A stretch of 34,410 nucleotides of DNA from Oscillatoriales cyanobacterium Centralia_MAG_596 (GTDB lineage Bacteria; Cyanobacteriota; Cyanobacteriia; Leptolyngbyales; Leptolyngbyaceae). The first letter of the stretch is position 1; every line of letters begins with the position of its first letter. Shown here one piece after another: positions 1 to 8,130 of this stretch. Position numbers and translations under genes: made by a program. The stretch lies in contig JAJPKC010000395.1 in the NCBI GenBank assembly GCA_021323955.1, positions 1 through 34,410 on the forward strand. Reading direction: 5' to 3'. Below the pieces are notes generated by a model, which saw only the letters and a list, made by a program, of their open reading frames with translations, had not been told where the DNA came from and ran no database searches.

Positions 1-248
1 ATACCTGGCAGACTTGTCCCTTTTGTATCCGGGCCAAGATGCTGCTGCGCTGGAAGGGCGTCAACCTTACGGAACATAAAATCGATGGCGATGAGGCAGC
101 CAGAACGACGATGGCAGAACGGGCTAATGGCCGTCGCTCAGTGCCGCAGATCTTCATTAATCAGCATCACATTGGTGGTTGTGATGACCTCTATGCGCTC
201 GATCGCCAGGGGCAGCTAGATCCACTCCTGGCCCAAGCGGCAGTATAA
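1..248 (+). CDS. grxC: Glutaredoxin 3 (GrxC), 5' end outside the window
   Basis: This is the end of a small dithiol glutaredoxin, a cytosolic thiol-disulfide oxidoreductase that uses glutathione to reduce protein disulfides. The reading frame is open from base 3 to the edge, and the first visible residues are TWQTCPFC, so the CPFC active site is present and only the first few residues (start codon and first beta strand) are missing. Further family marks are the cis-proline segment RSVPQIFI and the glutathione-binding GGCDDLYAL near the end. The length from the active site to the stop matches GrxC. The stop is only 7 bases before the next gene, tadA, so the two are probably cotranscribed. CPFC rather than the enterobacterial CPYC is, as I recall, usual for cyanobacterial GrxC. 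Confidence 0.93.
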   Translation, partial: TWQTCPFCIRAKMLLRWKGVNLTEHKIDGDEAARTTMAERANGRRSVPQIFINQHHIGGCDDLYALDRQGQLDPLLAQAAV

Positions 249-255
249 GCGGATT

Positions 256-822
256 GTGGTCGGCGATGTTGACGACACTACCCTCAAACTTAACCCTCAA
301 ACTCTTCTCCCTTTGCACGCCCCTCATCCCTTCGACCATCCGGAATATCGCCAGCATCGACAGTGGATGGAACGGGCGATCGCGCTGGCTCAGGCTGCCG
401 GAGATGCTGGAGAAGTCCCCGTCGGTGCTGTGATTGTCGATAGTCAAGGTCGGCTGATTGCCGAGGCCGAAAACCGTCGCGAACGAGACCATGACCCTAC
501 GGCACATGCGGAAATACTGGCACTGCGAATGGCAGGACAGGCGATCGGCACCTGGCATCTGACCCAATGCACGCTGTATGTCACGCTGGAACCCTGCCCC
601 ATGTGTGCGGGTGCGTTAGTGCTGGCACGCGTCGCACGGCTGGTCTACGGAGCCGATGATCCCAAAGCGGGGGCAGTCCGGACGGTGATAAATTTACCCG
701 ATGGTGCCTGTTCTAACCACCATTTACCAGTTGTTGGTGGTATTCTTGAATCCGTCTGCCGTCAGCAGCTCCAGTCCTGGTTTGTGCAGCGACGTCACCT
801 AGCCCCAGATAAATATCTCTAG
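256..822 (+). CDS. tadA: tRNA-specific adenosine deaminase TadA
   Basis: TadA converts adenosine 34 of tRNA-Arg(ACG) to inosine in the cytosol and is normally essential. The cytidine/deoxycytidylate deaminase zinc motif is complete: HAE (His84, Glu86 as proton shuttle) and PCPMC (Cys114, Cys117), counted from the GTG at 256. The segment GEVPVGAVIV and the closing YGADDPKAGA stretch are also typical of the family. The start is uncertain. The GTG at 256 gives 188 residues with an extra N-terminal stretch of about 30 residues; the next ATG is at 367 (residue 38, in QWMERA), which would cut into the first helix of the fold. A start at 256 or shortly after is more likely. It follows grxC by 7 bases. 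Confidence 0.93.
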   Translation: MVGDVDDTTLKLNPQTLLPLHAPHPFDHPEYRQHRQWMERAIALAQAAGDAGEVPVGAVIVDSQGRLIAEAENRRERDHDPTAHAEILALRMAGQAIGTWHLTQCTLYVTLEPCPMCAGALVLARVARLVYGADDPKAGAVRTVINLPDGACSNHHLPVVGGILESVCRQQLQSWFVQRRHLAPDKYL

Positions 823-945
823 CGGTAGAACAACTGGCCTCATGCCACCGCGAAAAGTGTCCTTAGAGTAGAAGACGGCAATTGCAGAGCCATCTACGGT
901 AGAAGGACGTGTTGTTTTCGCATCTCGTCCGCCTCTCTTTACGCT

Positions 946-1800
946 ATGAATTCGCTTGATTCGACCAGACCGCTTGACCCTTCAGTGCAACTGCCAACGA
1001 ATGTAGAGAGTCAGGTGAATACACTCGGCTATAGTCCGACCGCCCAAGAGGGATATTCCACTGACGGCAAGTCTCCAATCGATCATGTAGCGCCTGACAA
1101 TTCGCTGCTGGTCAGGCTGCTGAAAGGAGAAGCCTACCATCGTGGTGTGGTTGCGACACCCACCGCATCACAATGTTCACCCTGGTTAGCCTCGCTGGTC
1201 TACCCGGTAGGGCGGTATCTCGTCGCACCACTATACTTTCGCCGGATTGAGGTGGTGGGACGTGAAAACTTACCGCGATCGGGGCCAGTGATTCTCGCGC
1301 CGACCCATCGTTCACGCTGGGATGCAATGATGATCCCTTACGCTGCCGGACATGATATTACTGGTCGTCATCTGCGATTCATGGTCTCTGCGGATGAAGT
1401 GAGGGGGCTGCAAGGCTGGTTCATTCGAAGATTGGGTGGTTTTCCGATCGACACGAGCCGTCCCGCGATCGCCAGTCTCCGTCACGGAGTTGAGCTGCTG
1501 CTCAGAGGCGAATCACTCGTAATCTTCCCCGAAGGCAACATCTTTCGGGAAGCGGAGGTTCAGCGACTCAAACCAGGCTTAGCGCGGCTGGCGCTGCAGG
1601 CAGAAGCCAGTCATCCCCATCTTGGGATCAAAATCGTCCCAATCCGTGTTTATTACAGCCATCCGCTCGCGCCGTGGCGGTGTCAGGTCAAAATTTGTAT
1701 TGGGCGACCGCTGCAACCGGCTGACTATGATCTAAAGACGCCGAAATGCAGTGCTCAAGCGCTCACCGCTGCTCTGAAGCAGGCGATCGAAGCGCTCTAA
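946..1800 (+). CDS. PlsC-like 1-acyl-sn-glycerol-3-phosphate acyltransferase
   Basis: A membrane-associated acyltransferase of the PlsC family, which adds the second acyl chain to lysophosphatidic acid in phospholipid and glycolipid synthesis. All four family blocks are visible: HRSRWD (His121-x4-Asp126, the catalytic HX4D), GGFPIDTSRP (about 164-173), FPEG (194-197) and VPIRVYY (231-237). The protein has 284 residues. The first 75 or so are polar and not recognisable, longer than in minimal PlsC enzymes, and are followed by a moderately hydrophobic segment (about 79-97) that probably sits in the membrane. A start inside this extension cannot be ruled out. Cyanobacteria often have several PlsC paralogues, so the exact acyl acceptor is not settled. 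It lies 123 bases after tadA on the same strand and converges on the phosphatase gene. Confidence 0.88.
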   Translation: MNSLDSTRPLDPSVQLPTNVESQVNTLGYSPTAQEGYSTDGKSPIDHVAPDNSLLVRLLKGEAYHRGVVATPTASQCSPWLASLVYPVGRYLVAPLYFRRIEVVGRENLPRSGPVILAPTHRSRWDAMMIPYAAGHDITGRHLRFMVSADEVRGLQGWFIRRLGGFPIDTSRPAIASLRHGVELLLRGESLVIFPEGNIFREAEVQRLKPGLARLALQAEASHPHLGIKIVPIRVYYSHPLAPWRCQVKICIGRPLQPADYDLKTPKCSAQALTAALKQAIEAL

Positions 1801-1828
1801 ATCGGACTGACTGATGCGGCAACCATAT

Positions 1829-2317
1829 TTAGAGCGGATTCTGAGCCGTTCGCTGCATGACGTCATCCAATAAGCCTTCACAGGCGTCAAACAATAGATC
1901 AATCACCTGATTAAAGCCTTCGGGGCCACCATAGTAGGGATCAGGCACTTCGCGAAGCGTGTAGCGTGTACAAAAATCGCACATTAGATGCACCTTATCG
2001 CGATGGGTGCCGGTCGAGTCCAGTAGGCAAATGTCAGCAAAGTTATCCCGATCCATCGCCAGAATGCGATCGAACGCCGCGAAATCGTCTCGGGTAAACT
2101 GGCGCGCACTGCCCCGTAGCGTGACACCGCGCTGTTGAGCCGCGATCGCCATCCGCCGATCGGGGGGACTCCCAACGTGATAACTGGAGGTTCCCGCCGA
2201 ATCACAAATAATTTGCCCACTCAAATTTGACTGGGCAATGAGATGATTCATAATATTCTCCGCTGAGGGAGATCGACAAATATTACCCAAACAAACAAAC
2301 AGCAGCTTGTAAGGCAT
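1829..2317 (-). CDS. Low-molecular-weight protein tyrosine phosphatase
   Basis: A small cytosolic phosphatase of the Wzb/YfkJ/arsenate reductase-like family. The P-loop CLGNICRS begins at Cys9 (nucleophile) and ends with Arg15, giving the CX5R signature directly after the first beta strand. The general acid loop PDPYYGG carries Asp126. The length of 162 residues is that of the family. Its substrate cannot be told from sequence; in bacteria such enzymes often act on tyrosine kinases that control exopolysaccharide export, and no such kinase is visible here. It is last in a same-strand row murC-murB-ybaB-phosphatase, but 163 bases lie between it and ybaB, so it may have its own promoter. Confidence 0.93.
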   Translation of the reverse strand: MPYKLLFVCLGNICRSPSAENIMNHLIAQSNLSGQIICDSAGTSSYHVGSPPDRRMAIAAQQRGVTLRGSARQFTRDDFAAFDRILAMDRDNFADICLLDSTGTHRDKVHLMCDFCTRYTLREVPDPYYGGPEGFNQVIDLLFDACEGLLDDVMQRTAQNPL

Positions 2318-2405
2318 GGATGACGCTAAATAGGACAGTACAACAGATAAGCCGATCGACGTGAGGAGATAGAGATTTAGACAAGAGACTTTAAACCCTT
2401 AGTTC

Positions 2406-2423
2406 CAAACGTCTGGACGTTTG
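2406..2423. other. Small perfect hairpin between ybaB and the phosphatase gene
   Basis: Eight bases, CAAACGTC, are repeated in inverted orientation around a TG centre. No T run follows on either strand, so it is not a convincing intrinsic terminator. It may be an operator-like palindrome upstream of the phosphatase gene or a processing site behind ybaB. Confidence 0.3.
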
Positions 2424-2480
2424 TATGAACGGGCCGTTCAGCCTCAGCGCTGCTGTCTCTCGTCTAGAATCTGGCGTCTT

Positions 2481-2825
2481 CTAAAGCCCTGGCAGGTTTA
2501 GTCCACCCGTCAGTTCCTCCATCCGCTCTCGCATGGTGGCTGTGGATTTGTTGTAGGCATCTTTCATGGCGGCAGCGACCAGGTCAGAAAGCACCTCTGC
2601 CCCTTCGCCCAATGCGTCGGGTGAAATGGTGACGCTGATCGGTTCCTGATTGCCGCTCAGAACTACTTTCACCAGTCCATTGCCAGCTTCACCTTCGATT
2701 TCGAGCTGTTCCAGTTCTTCTTGAAGCCGTTTAGCGCCTTCTTGAACCTGTTGTGCTTTTTTGAAGGCTTCCGTCAGCTCTTTCATTTTGCCAAGACCGA
2801 AGCCAAATCCCTGTCCTTGTGACAT
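2481..2825 (-). CDS. YbaB/EbfC family nucleoid-associated protein
   Basis: A small dimeric DNA-binding protein of the YbaB/EbfC family, thought to bind the nucleoid and influence expression broadly. The 114 residues show the family order: a Gly/Phe-rich start ([14 protein letters not shown]), a long charged helix rich in Gln, Glu and Lys (about 13-45, likely coiled coil), a central beta segment with [11 protein letters not shown] and the ISPDAL motif, and a C-terminal helix with [14 protein letters not shown]. It lies 145 bases behind murB on the same strand. As I recall, murC-murB-ybaB is a common cyanobacterial order. No clear Shine-Dalgarno is seen before the ATG. Confidence 0.92.
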   Translation of the reverse strand: MSQGQGFGFGLGKMKELTEAFKKAQQVQEGAKRLQEELEQLEIEGEAGNGLVKVVLSGNQEPISVTISPDALGEGAEVLSDLVAAAMKDAYNKSTATMRERMEELTGGLNLPGL

Positions 2826-2970
2826 AGCGTATAACGAGTTACGAATTGGTTGTAAGCAGTCAGTTGTCTCATTATGACATCGCTCATCCTAGCAACGTCA
2901 CTTTTCGTGAAATCCTCAGACCAGAATGCTGAGTGTCAGGCGCAGTGCTTAGCTGCCGCGATCGCTCGGC

Positions 2971-3984
2971 TCAGAAAGCTTCGGTCATTTGGAAGTCTCC
3001 CAGAATTCTCACTTCTGGTTCCAGATGCAGTGACCAGTGCTGTTCCACCTGCTGTTGCACGTACCGAATCAAGCGAAAGATGTCACTGGCCAGCGCATTG
3101 CCACGGTTGAGAATGAAATTAGCATGGCGCTCGGCGATCTGGGCACCACCAATCTGGTAGCCCTTGAGTCCCGATTGCTCGATGAGCCAACCCGCTTTGT
3201 ACTCGGTTGGATTGCGAAACACGCTCCCACAACTGGGTAAGTGGTACGGCTGTGTCGTGCGGCGATGGTTCAGGTGCTGAGTGGTGCGATCAGTCAGCGT
3301 GGCAGGGTCAAACCCCGGGTTCAGTTGAAATGTTGCCTGCGTCACTAGCCAGTTCTTTCCCTGGAGAGCAGAGGTGCGATAGCAGTAGTGGAAATCCTGG
3401 GGTGTCATGATCTTGGTGGTGCCGTCGGGAAGGAGTACCTGTGCTTCCACCAGGTAGTCAGCCGTAGATCCGCCGTGGGCACCGGCATTCATCACGACCG
3501 CACCACCGACGGTGCCGGGAATACCGACCGCCCATTCGAGGCCTTGCCAGCCGTGTTCGGCTGCTTGCCAGGCCAGACGGGGGAGGGGTTCACCCGCACC
3601 AACTGTGACACGCCCGGTTTCTAGATCAAATTGACTGTGGCGCAGGCGGCGCGTACTGATGACAAGCCCAGATAAGCCGCGATCGCTAATCAGTAAATTC
3701 GATCCCTTACCCAGCAGCGTTACAGTCAGACCTTTCATTCGCGCCCACTCAAAACTGGCCTGAAGTTCATGCAGGTGTTTTGGGGCGACATACCATTCGG
3801 CAGGGCCACCAACCCGAAACGAGGTGAAGGCGGCCAGCGATACTTGCGGTTTAATCAAGCAGTCGGTTCCAGACAAGCGAACTGGTTGAACAACTTCCTG
3901 ACAGATGTCATAGGTGAGCGGTTCTAAGCTCAACCGGGGCGTCCCAGCGGTCACAACTTTAGGCGGATCGTACGAGAGAGTCAT
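2971..3984 (-). CDS. murB: UDP-N-acetylenolpyruvoylglucosamine reductase MurB
   Basis: MurB reduces UDP-GlcNAc-enolpyruvate to UDP-MurNAc using NADPH and FAD, the second committed step of peptidoglycan precursor synthesis in the cytosol. FAD-binding segments are [12 protein letters not shown] (about 55-66), [12 protein letters not shown] (about 92-103) and the long [19 protein letters not shown] (about 154-172). The catalytic serine is in SCGSVFRNP (Ser254) and the C-terminal catalytic glutamate in LEPEVR (Glu324). I start at the ATG at 3984 (337 residues); the frame stays open to a TTG at 4017 that would add 11 residues. No strong ribosome binding site favours either. It lies 78 bases behind murC, so the two are probably one operon. 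Confidence 0.94.
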   Translation of the reverse strand: MTLSYDPPKVVTAGTPRLSLEPLTYDICQEVVQPVRLSGTDCLIKPQVSLAAFTSFRVGGPAEWYVAPKHLHELQASFEWARMKGLTVTLLGKGSNLLISDRGLSGLVISTRRLRHSQFDLETGRVTVGAGEPLPRLAWQAAEHGWQGLEWAVGIPGTVGGAVVMNAGAHGGSTADYLVEAQVLLPDGTTKIMTPQDFHYCYRTSALQGKNWLVTQATFQLNPGFDPATLTDRTTQHLNHRRTTQPYHLPSCGSVFRNPTEYKAGWLIEQSGLKGYQIGGAQIAERHANFILNRGNALASDIFRLIRYVQQQVEQHWSLHLEPEVRILGDFQMTEAF

Positions 3985-4062
3985 GGTAATAAATCGTGTT
4001 TGTGACCCAACAAGCAAGCGCCAGTGGGTTCAATTGGTCTAATCCATAGTCACCGGAGGGCG

Positions 4063-5628
4063 TCAGGCGTGGTTACACCATTCCTGGGAGATGCCCTGTT
4101 CAATGCACTGATAAAACGCCATAACCTCAGGAATCAATTGGTTCAGATTCCCGGCTCCCAAAAATAGGGCAATGTCTCCCGGCATCAATAGTTCAGTTAA
4201 GCGCTTACTGACCGCCTGCAGTGACGGTTGGTAATCTACTTGAGGATGGTGGTTTGAGATTAAATTAGCAACCTGCTGACCACTGATTTTACCCAGGTTC
4301 GTTTCACCAGCACTGTAGATGTCACTGATAACGACGATATCGGCATCGCTGAACGATGTCGCAAAGTCTGATAAGAAGGTGAGCGTCCGGCTGTAGCGAT
4401 GGGGCTGAAAGACCGCAACGACACGGCGCTTTAGACCGGGGCGCGTATTACCAGCTTGCAGTCGTGCCGCAGCCAGCGTGGCCCGCACTTCACTGGGATG
4501 GTGGGCGTAATCGTCAACAAAGAGGATGCCATTGTACTCACCACGACGCTCAAATCGTCGCCGCGCTCCTTCAAAGGTCGCGATCGCCTGAGCAATGGTG
4601 GCAAAATCCAGTTTTAACAGTCGTCCCACGGCTACCGCTGCCAGGGCATTGCTGAGGTTGTGTTTACCCAGCAGTTTGACATTGAGCCGACCGAGAATAA
4701 CGCCCCGTTCCCAAACTCTGGCCGTTGTGCCGTCGGCTCGATAGGTGACACAGTCAACGGTATAGTCTGCTTCAGAATCAGCTGTGAGGCTATAGCTGAT
4801 TGTCGGCTGGAGCTGGTTTCGCACCGTTTCGCAGTCAATGCTGCCAATTAAGGTTTGGCAATTGCCGGCGAAGGTTTTGAAGATGTCAACGACTTCGTTG
4901 AGACTGCTGTAATGGTCGGGATGATCCAGCTCAATATTCGTGACGATGCCGATCTGAGCTGCCATTTTGACTAAAGAGCCATCAGACTCATCCGCTTCGG
5001 CGACGAGATAGCTTCCCTGCCCCAGACGCGCATTGCCTTCCCAGGCATTGACCTCGCCACCCACGACGATAGTGGGATCAAGTCCAGCCTGCAGCAGCAT
5101 GTAGCCAATTAAACTGCTGGTGGTTGTCTTACCGTGCGTTCCCGCTACAGCAATGCTGGCGTATTCATACATCAATCCAGCCAGGACGTCGGAGCGGTGA
5201 AAGATGGGACAGCCCAACTCCCGTGCAGCCATGTATTCTGGATTGGCTGGATGGATTGCAGTCGAGCAAATCACCTGGGGCAATTGGGTTACTGCTTGTT
5301 CTGCCAGTACTGGCCCAGTGCGCGATCGCTCAGTAACCGCTTTTGCTGGCACTACCCCTACGCTGGTAGATGCTAACTGTACAGACGCCGAGCTCGCAGA
5401 CGCAGAACTTACGGACGTTTGAAAATGCTCTAGATTACTAGAATCCTGGCTCCAAAAAATGTGAACCCCTTCTTCTTGAAGTCGTTGCGTAATATGACTA
5501 AGACGAAGATCAGATCCTGAAACAGGTAGCCCACGTCTCGCCAGAACGTAAGCAAGGGCTGACATTCCAATTCCACCGACGCCGATGAAATGAAACGGTC
5601 TACCGCTGAAATCGATCGAATTCAGCAT
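4063..5628 (-). CDS. murC: UDP-N-acetylmuramate--L-alanine ligase MurC
   Basis: MurC adds L-alanine to UDP-MurNAc with ATP, the first amino acid of the peptidoglycan stem, in the cytosol. The N-terminal Rossmann motif GVGGIGMSALA (about 16-26), the ATP P-loop GTHGKTTT (163-170), the EADESDGS segment and the middle-domain DDYAHHPSEV are all present. At 521 residues it is longer than usual. The excess is an Ala/Ser/Val-rich stretch at about residues 66-115, inserted before the conserved VICSTAIHPANPEY; it has no known motif and its DNA is internally repetitive. The start ATG is firm, since it follows a very strong ribosome binding site GTGTGAGGAGTTAAA. It heads the murC-murB(-ybaB) cluster. Confidence 0.95.
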   Translation of the reverse strand: MLNSIDFSGRPFHFIGVGGIGMSALAYVLARRGLPVSGSDLRLSHITQRLQEEGVHIFWSQDSSNLEHFQTSVSSASASSASVQLASTSVGVVPAKAVTERSRTGPVLAEQAVTQLPQVICSTAIHPANPEYMAARELGCPIFHRSDVLAGLMYEYASIAVAGTHGKTTTSSLIGYMLLQAGLDPTIVVGGEVNAWEGNARLGQGSYLVAEADESDGSLVKMAAQIGIVTNIELDHPDHYSSLNEVVDIFKTFAGNCQTLIGSIDCETVRNQLQPTISYSLTADSEADYTVDCVTYRADGTTARVWERGVILGRLNVKLLGKHNLSNALAAVAVGRLLKLDFATIAQAIATFEGARRRFERRGEYNGILFVDDYAHHPSEVRATLAAARLQAGNTRPGLKRRVVAVFQPHRYSRTLTFLSDFATSFSDADIVVISDIYSAGETNLGKISGQQVANLISNHHPQVDYQPSLQAVSKRLTELLMPGDIALFLGAGNLNQLIPEVMAFYQCIEQGISQEWCNHA

Positions 5629-6035
5629 TTTAACTCCTCACACACCACACCAATATCTCGCGCTATCATATCAAGGATTATCTTTTCGGGATACAGCTTC
5701 CCGATAAATCTGGTTGCTTGTTAGTCAAGGCTTTATGTTCAAGCCTGAAGGTTTATCGTCCTGAAAGTTATATCACTCCTTTTGTAATTTTGGGGCACAG
5801 ATTTGAGCAGAACGGCTGTGATTTTTACCTGAGCGATTCAGTCACCGAGTGAATCGTAGGGTAGGGCACTCCTCTCCTTATTCATCTAATACAGCCCAGA
5901 TTTCGAAACTTCGTAACTAACGCAGGTAAGATTTGAGAAAGGTTGGCTCATTTTGGTCTACTGGTTCTCCGATTGCGTGGCTGACATTAGGCTGGAGCGT
6001 ATTTACAACTGATCGTTTGGATACGGAATGTAGCT
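5629..6035. other. Divergent intergenic region murC / nadD
   Basis: This stretch of 407 bases separates murC (-) from nadD (+) and must hold both promoters. Next to murC it contains the strong ribosome binding site. I see a small hairpin CGGGA/TCCCG (5687-5703) and a weak inverted repeat GATTCA/TGAATC near 5840. No open frame with a ribosome binding site, no RNA gene and no mobile element is visible. Confidence 0.5.
5633..5643 (-). promoter_or_regulatory. murC ribosome binding site, exact complement of the Yfr1 small-RNA motif
   Basis: On the minus strand the bases before the murC ATG read GTGTGAGGAGT, followed by TAAA and ATG. The core GAGGAG is a strong Shine-Dalgarno with normal spacing. 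The whole 11-mer is also the exact reverse complement of ACUCCUCACAC, the conserved unpaired element of the cyanobacterial regulatory RNA Yfr1. The match is seen directly; regulation by Yfr1 is inferred. Confidence 0.6.
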
Positions 6036-6689
6036 GTGTCTGAGATGCTCAACGTTGCCATCTTTGGTGGAGCCTTTAACCCTGTCCATTGGGGACATCT
6101 TTTAATTGCAGAAACCGCATTCGATCAGTTCAATCTCGATCACGTGATCTGGGTGCCGACCTTTCAACCGCCCCACAAGACACCGTCAATCCTGGCCTAT
6201 GAGCATCGGTTTGAGATGGTACAACGGGCGATCGCCGATCACCCTGCCTTTACAGTGTCAGCGGTCGATCAACAGCGGACGGGGCCATCTTACGCGATCG
6301 ATACGCTCAGGGCGTTACAGGTGCTTCATCTCAACACGCGCTGGCATTGGATTATTGGCCACGATGCGTTTGTCAGCCTGCCCCAGTGGCGGGCCAGTCA
6401 AGAACTCGGCGCGCAATGTATCTGGCTCGTTGCGCCGCGACCAGAGGCGGGGCCGGGAAGTGAGGCGATCGGGCGACCAGGCGACTCAGATCTGCAACCC
6501 GGCCAGAGCACACGTTTCGCCCTGCCGCACGCGCTACGCCTCCGCTGGCACTGGCTAGACATGCCGAGCGTCGGAATTTCTTCCAGTCTGGTGCGGCAAC
6601 GGTGTTTGGCGGGACGATCGATTCGCTATCTTGTGCCGCCAGCGGTTCATTCGTATATTGCTGGACAAAATCTGTACCAAATGAGTTAA
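6036..6689 (+). CDS. nadD: Nicotinate-nucleotide adenylyltransferase NadD
   Basis: NadD transfers AMP from ATP to nicotinic acid mononucleotide, giving deamido-NAD in cytosolic NAD synthesis. The nucleotidyltransferase signature GGAFNPVHWGHL lies near the N terminus with His18 and His21 of the HxGH box, and the second ATP motif is ISSSLVRQR (about residues 180-188). The stretch VPTFQPPHK is typical of the substrate loop. The length of 217 residues is slightly above average because of a Gly/Pro-rich insertion near 145-165 (RPEAGPGSEAIGRPGDS). Translation may begin at the GTG at 6036 or at the ATG at 6045 (MLNVAIFGG); the ATG fits family starts as well. NMN adenylyltransferases share the fold, but size and motifs fit NadD better. 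Confidence 0.87.
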   Translation: MSEMLNVAIFGGAFNPVHWGHLLIAETAFDQFNLDHVIWVPTFQPPHKTPSILAYEHRFEMVQRAIADHPAFTVSAVDQQRTGPSYAIDTLRALQVLHLNTRWHWIIGHDAFVSLPQWRASQELGAQCIWLVAPRPEAGPGSEAIGRPGDSDLQPGQSTRFALPHALRLRWHWLDMPSVGISSSLVRQRCLAGRSIRYLVPPAVHSYIAGQNLYQMS

Positions 6690-6844
6690 AATACCTATCG
6701 AAAGCATTGATGATTCAAAACGAAATACACCCCGGATAGAATGCAGGGCTAGTCCGCACCAAGTGTTGAGGTACGGACACGGGCGTTAGCGATCGCGCCA
6801 GCCGTTTAGGTTAACTCTTATAACAGCGCTGGGTGATTGAGTTA

Positions 6845-6873
6845 TTGCACTCGTATCCTTAGGGTCTTATGAT
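6845..6873 (+). promoter_or_regulatory. Predicted sigma-70 type promoter of gap2
   Basis: TTGCAC (6845-6850) and TATGAT (6868-6873) are separated by exactly 17 bases, each one or two mismatches from consensus. The predicted transcript start near 6880 gives a leader of about 40 bases before the GTG start of gap2, which suits a highly expressed gene. Confidence 0.55.
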
Positions 6874-6921
6874 CAGTTTTGACAACCAGGAATCTATTTA
6901 GTAGACAGAGGGCAAGACGCA

Positions 6922-7935
6922 GTGATTAGAGTAGCGATTAACGGATTTGGACGTATCGGACGTAATTTCACGCGGTGCTGGTTGACTCGCGAAAACAGCC
7001 AGTTTGAAGTGGTCGCTATTAACGACACCTCTGACCCCAAAACAAACGCCCACTTGTTGAAATACGACACCATGTTGGGTAAGTTTGATGCTGATATCAG
7101 CGCCGACGAAAACACGATTACCGCCAATGGGCACACGATCAAATGCACGTCCGATCGCAATCCTGAGAACTTGCCCTGGAAAGCCTGGGACATTGACCTC
7201 ATTATTGAGTCAACCGGTGTCTTTGTCACCAAAGAAGGTGCATCAAAACACATCACAGCGGGCGCGAAGAAGGTTTTGATCACTGCTCCTGGTAAAGGGG
7301 ACGACGGTACGTTTGTAGTGGGTGTCAACCATCACGATTACGATCACGATAAGCATTGGGTCATTAGCAACGCTAGCTGCACCACCAATTGTCTCGCGCC
7401 GATTGCGAAAGTAATCCATGAAAACTTTGGCATCATCAAAGGCACGATGACGACAACCCACAGCTATACCGGCGACCAACGCCTGCTCGATGCTAGCCAC
7501 CGTGACCTGCGGCGGGCCAGAGCGGCAGCTCAGAATATTGTGCCAACCTCGACGGGTGCTGCTAAAGCGGTCGCGCTGGTGCTTCCGGCATTAGCTGGCA
7601 AGCTCAACGGGATCGCGCTACGCGTGCCTACCCCTAACGTCTCTGTCGTCGATCTAGTTGTCCAGGTTGAAAAGAGCACCTTTGCTGAACAGGTGAATGA
7701 AGTGCTGAAGGAAGCGTCGGAAAATTCACTGAAAGGCATTTTAAAGTACAGCGACTTGCCGCTCGTATCGAGTGACTATGCTGGAACGGATGAGTCGTCC
7801 ATCATTGACTCGGCGCTAACAATGGTGATGGGCGGTGATCTGCTGAAAGTCGTTGCCTGGTATGACAACGAGTGGGGCTATAGCCAGCGTGTCGTTGACC
7901 TCGCCGAACTGGTGGCTGAGAAGTGGGTTGCCTAG
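6922..7935 (+). CDS. gap2: Glyceraldehyde-3-phosphate dehydrogenase, Gap2 type (Calvin cycle)
   Basis: Cyanobacterial Gap2 reduces 1,3-bisphosphoglycerate with NADPH or NADH in the Calvin cycle and gluconeogenesis. The 337 residues begin with the Rossmann motif NGFGRIGRN, have the catalytic SNASCTTNC (Cys153), the active-site His180 in [10 protein letters not shown], and end with the conserved [15 protein letters not shown]. Residues after beta strand 2 ([18 protein letters not shown]) and the [11 protein letters not shown] loop are those of the plastid/cyanobacterial GapA/Gap2 group, not the glycolytic Gap1. Translation starts at a GTG, since no ATG lies near the conserved N terminus. A promoter is recognisable about 50 bases upstream and a strong hairpin lies downstream. 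Confidence 0.96.
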   Translation: MIRVAINGFGRIGRNFTRCWLTRENSQFEVVAINDTSDPKTNAHLLKYDTMLGKFDADISADENTITANGHTIKCTSDRNPENLPWKAWDIDLIIESTGVFVTKEGASKHITAGAKKVLITAPGKGDDGTFVVGVNHHDYDHDKHWVISNASCTTNCLAPIAKVIHENFGIIKGTMTTTHSYTGDQRLLDASHRDLRRARAAAQNIVPTSTGAAKAVALVLPALAGKLNGIALRVPTPNVSVVDLVVQVEKSTFAEQVNEVLKEASENSLKGILKYSDLPLVSSDYAGTDESSIIDSALTMVMGGDLLKVVAWYDNEWGYSQRVVDLAELVAEKWVA

Positions 7936-8067
7936 GTTGGCCTGTATAGCTGGTGCCTTCATCAGGTGACAGACGTGAGTCAGAACGTCGACCTCGGCAG
8001 AGTATTACCGTTGCTCACGTTGTCTTCAGCGTTCTGACCCAAGTGCGCGTGGGGTGAAAGACTTATT

Positions 8068-8109
8068 AAATGGCGATCGGGGCATAGCAACATGCCTTGA
8101 TCGCCATTT
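8068..8109. terminator. Long-stem hairpin between convergent gap2 and amidohydrolase genes
   Basis: The left arm (8068-8085) and right arm (8092-8109) pair over 18 bases with only two G-T wobbles, around a six-base loop AGCAAC. The outer end of the stem is AAATGGCGATC/GATCGCCATTT. It lies between two genes that run towards each other, so it probably stops transcription from both sides. The T runs are short (three bases on each strand), so folding or cleavage rather than classical release may matter. Confidence 0.65.
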
Positions 8110-8130
8110 GGGTATTGCACCCTGAGCCAA

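Noticed and set aside
2406-2423. Palindrome as an intrinsic terminator of ybaB.
   Set aside because: No T run follows on the minus strand and the stem is only eight pairs.
5633-5703. A yfr1 gene on the plus strand, since ACTCCTCACAC is read there and a hairpin CGGGA/TCCCG follows.
   Set aside because: The hairpin is about 45 bases away, there is no T run behind it, no upstream stem is present, and the motif overlaps the murC ribosome binding site, which explains it better as a target.
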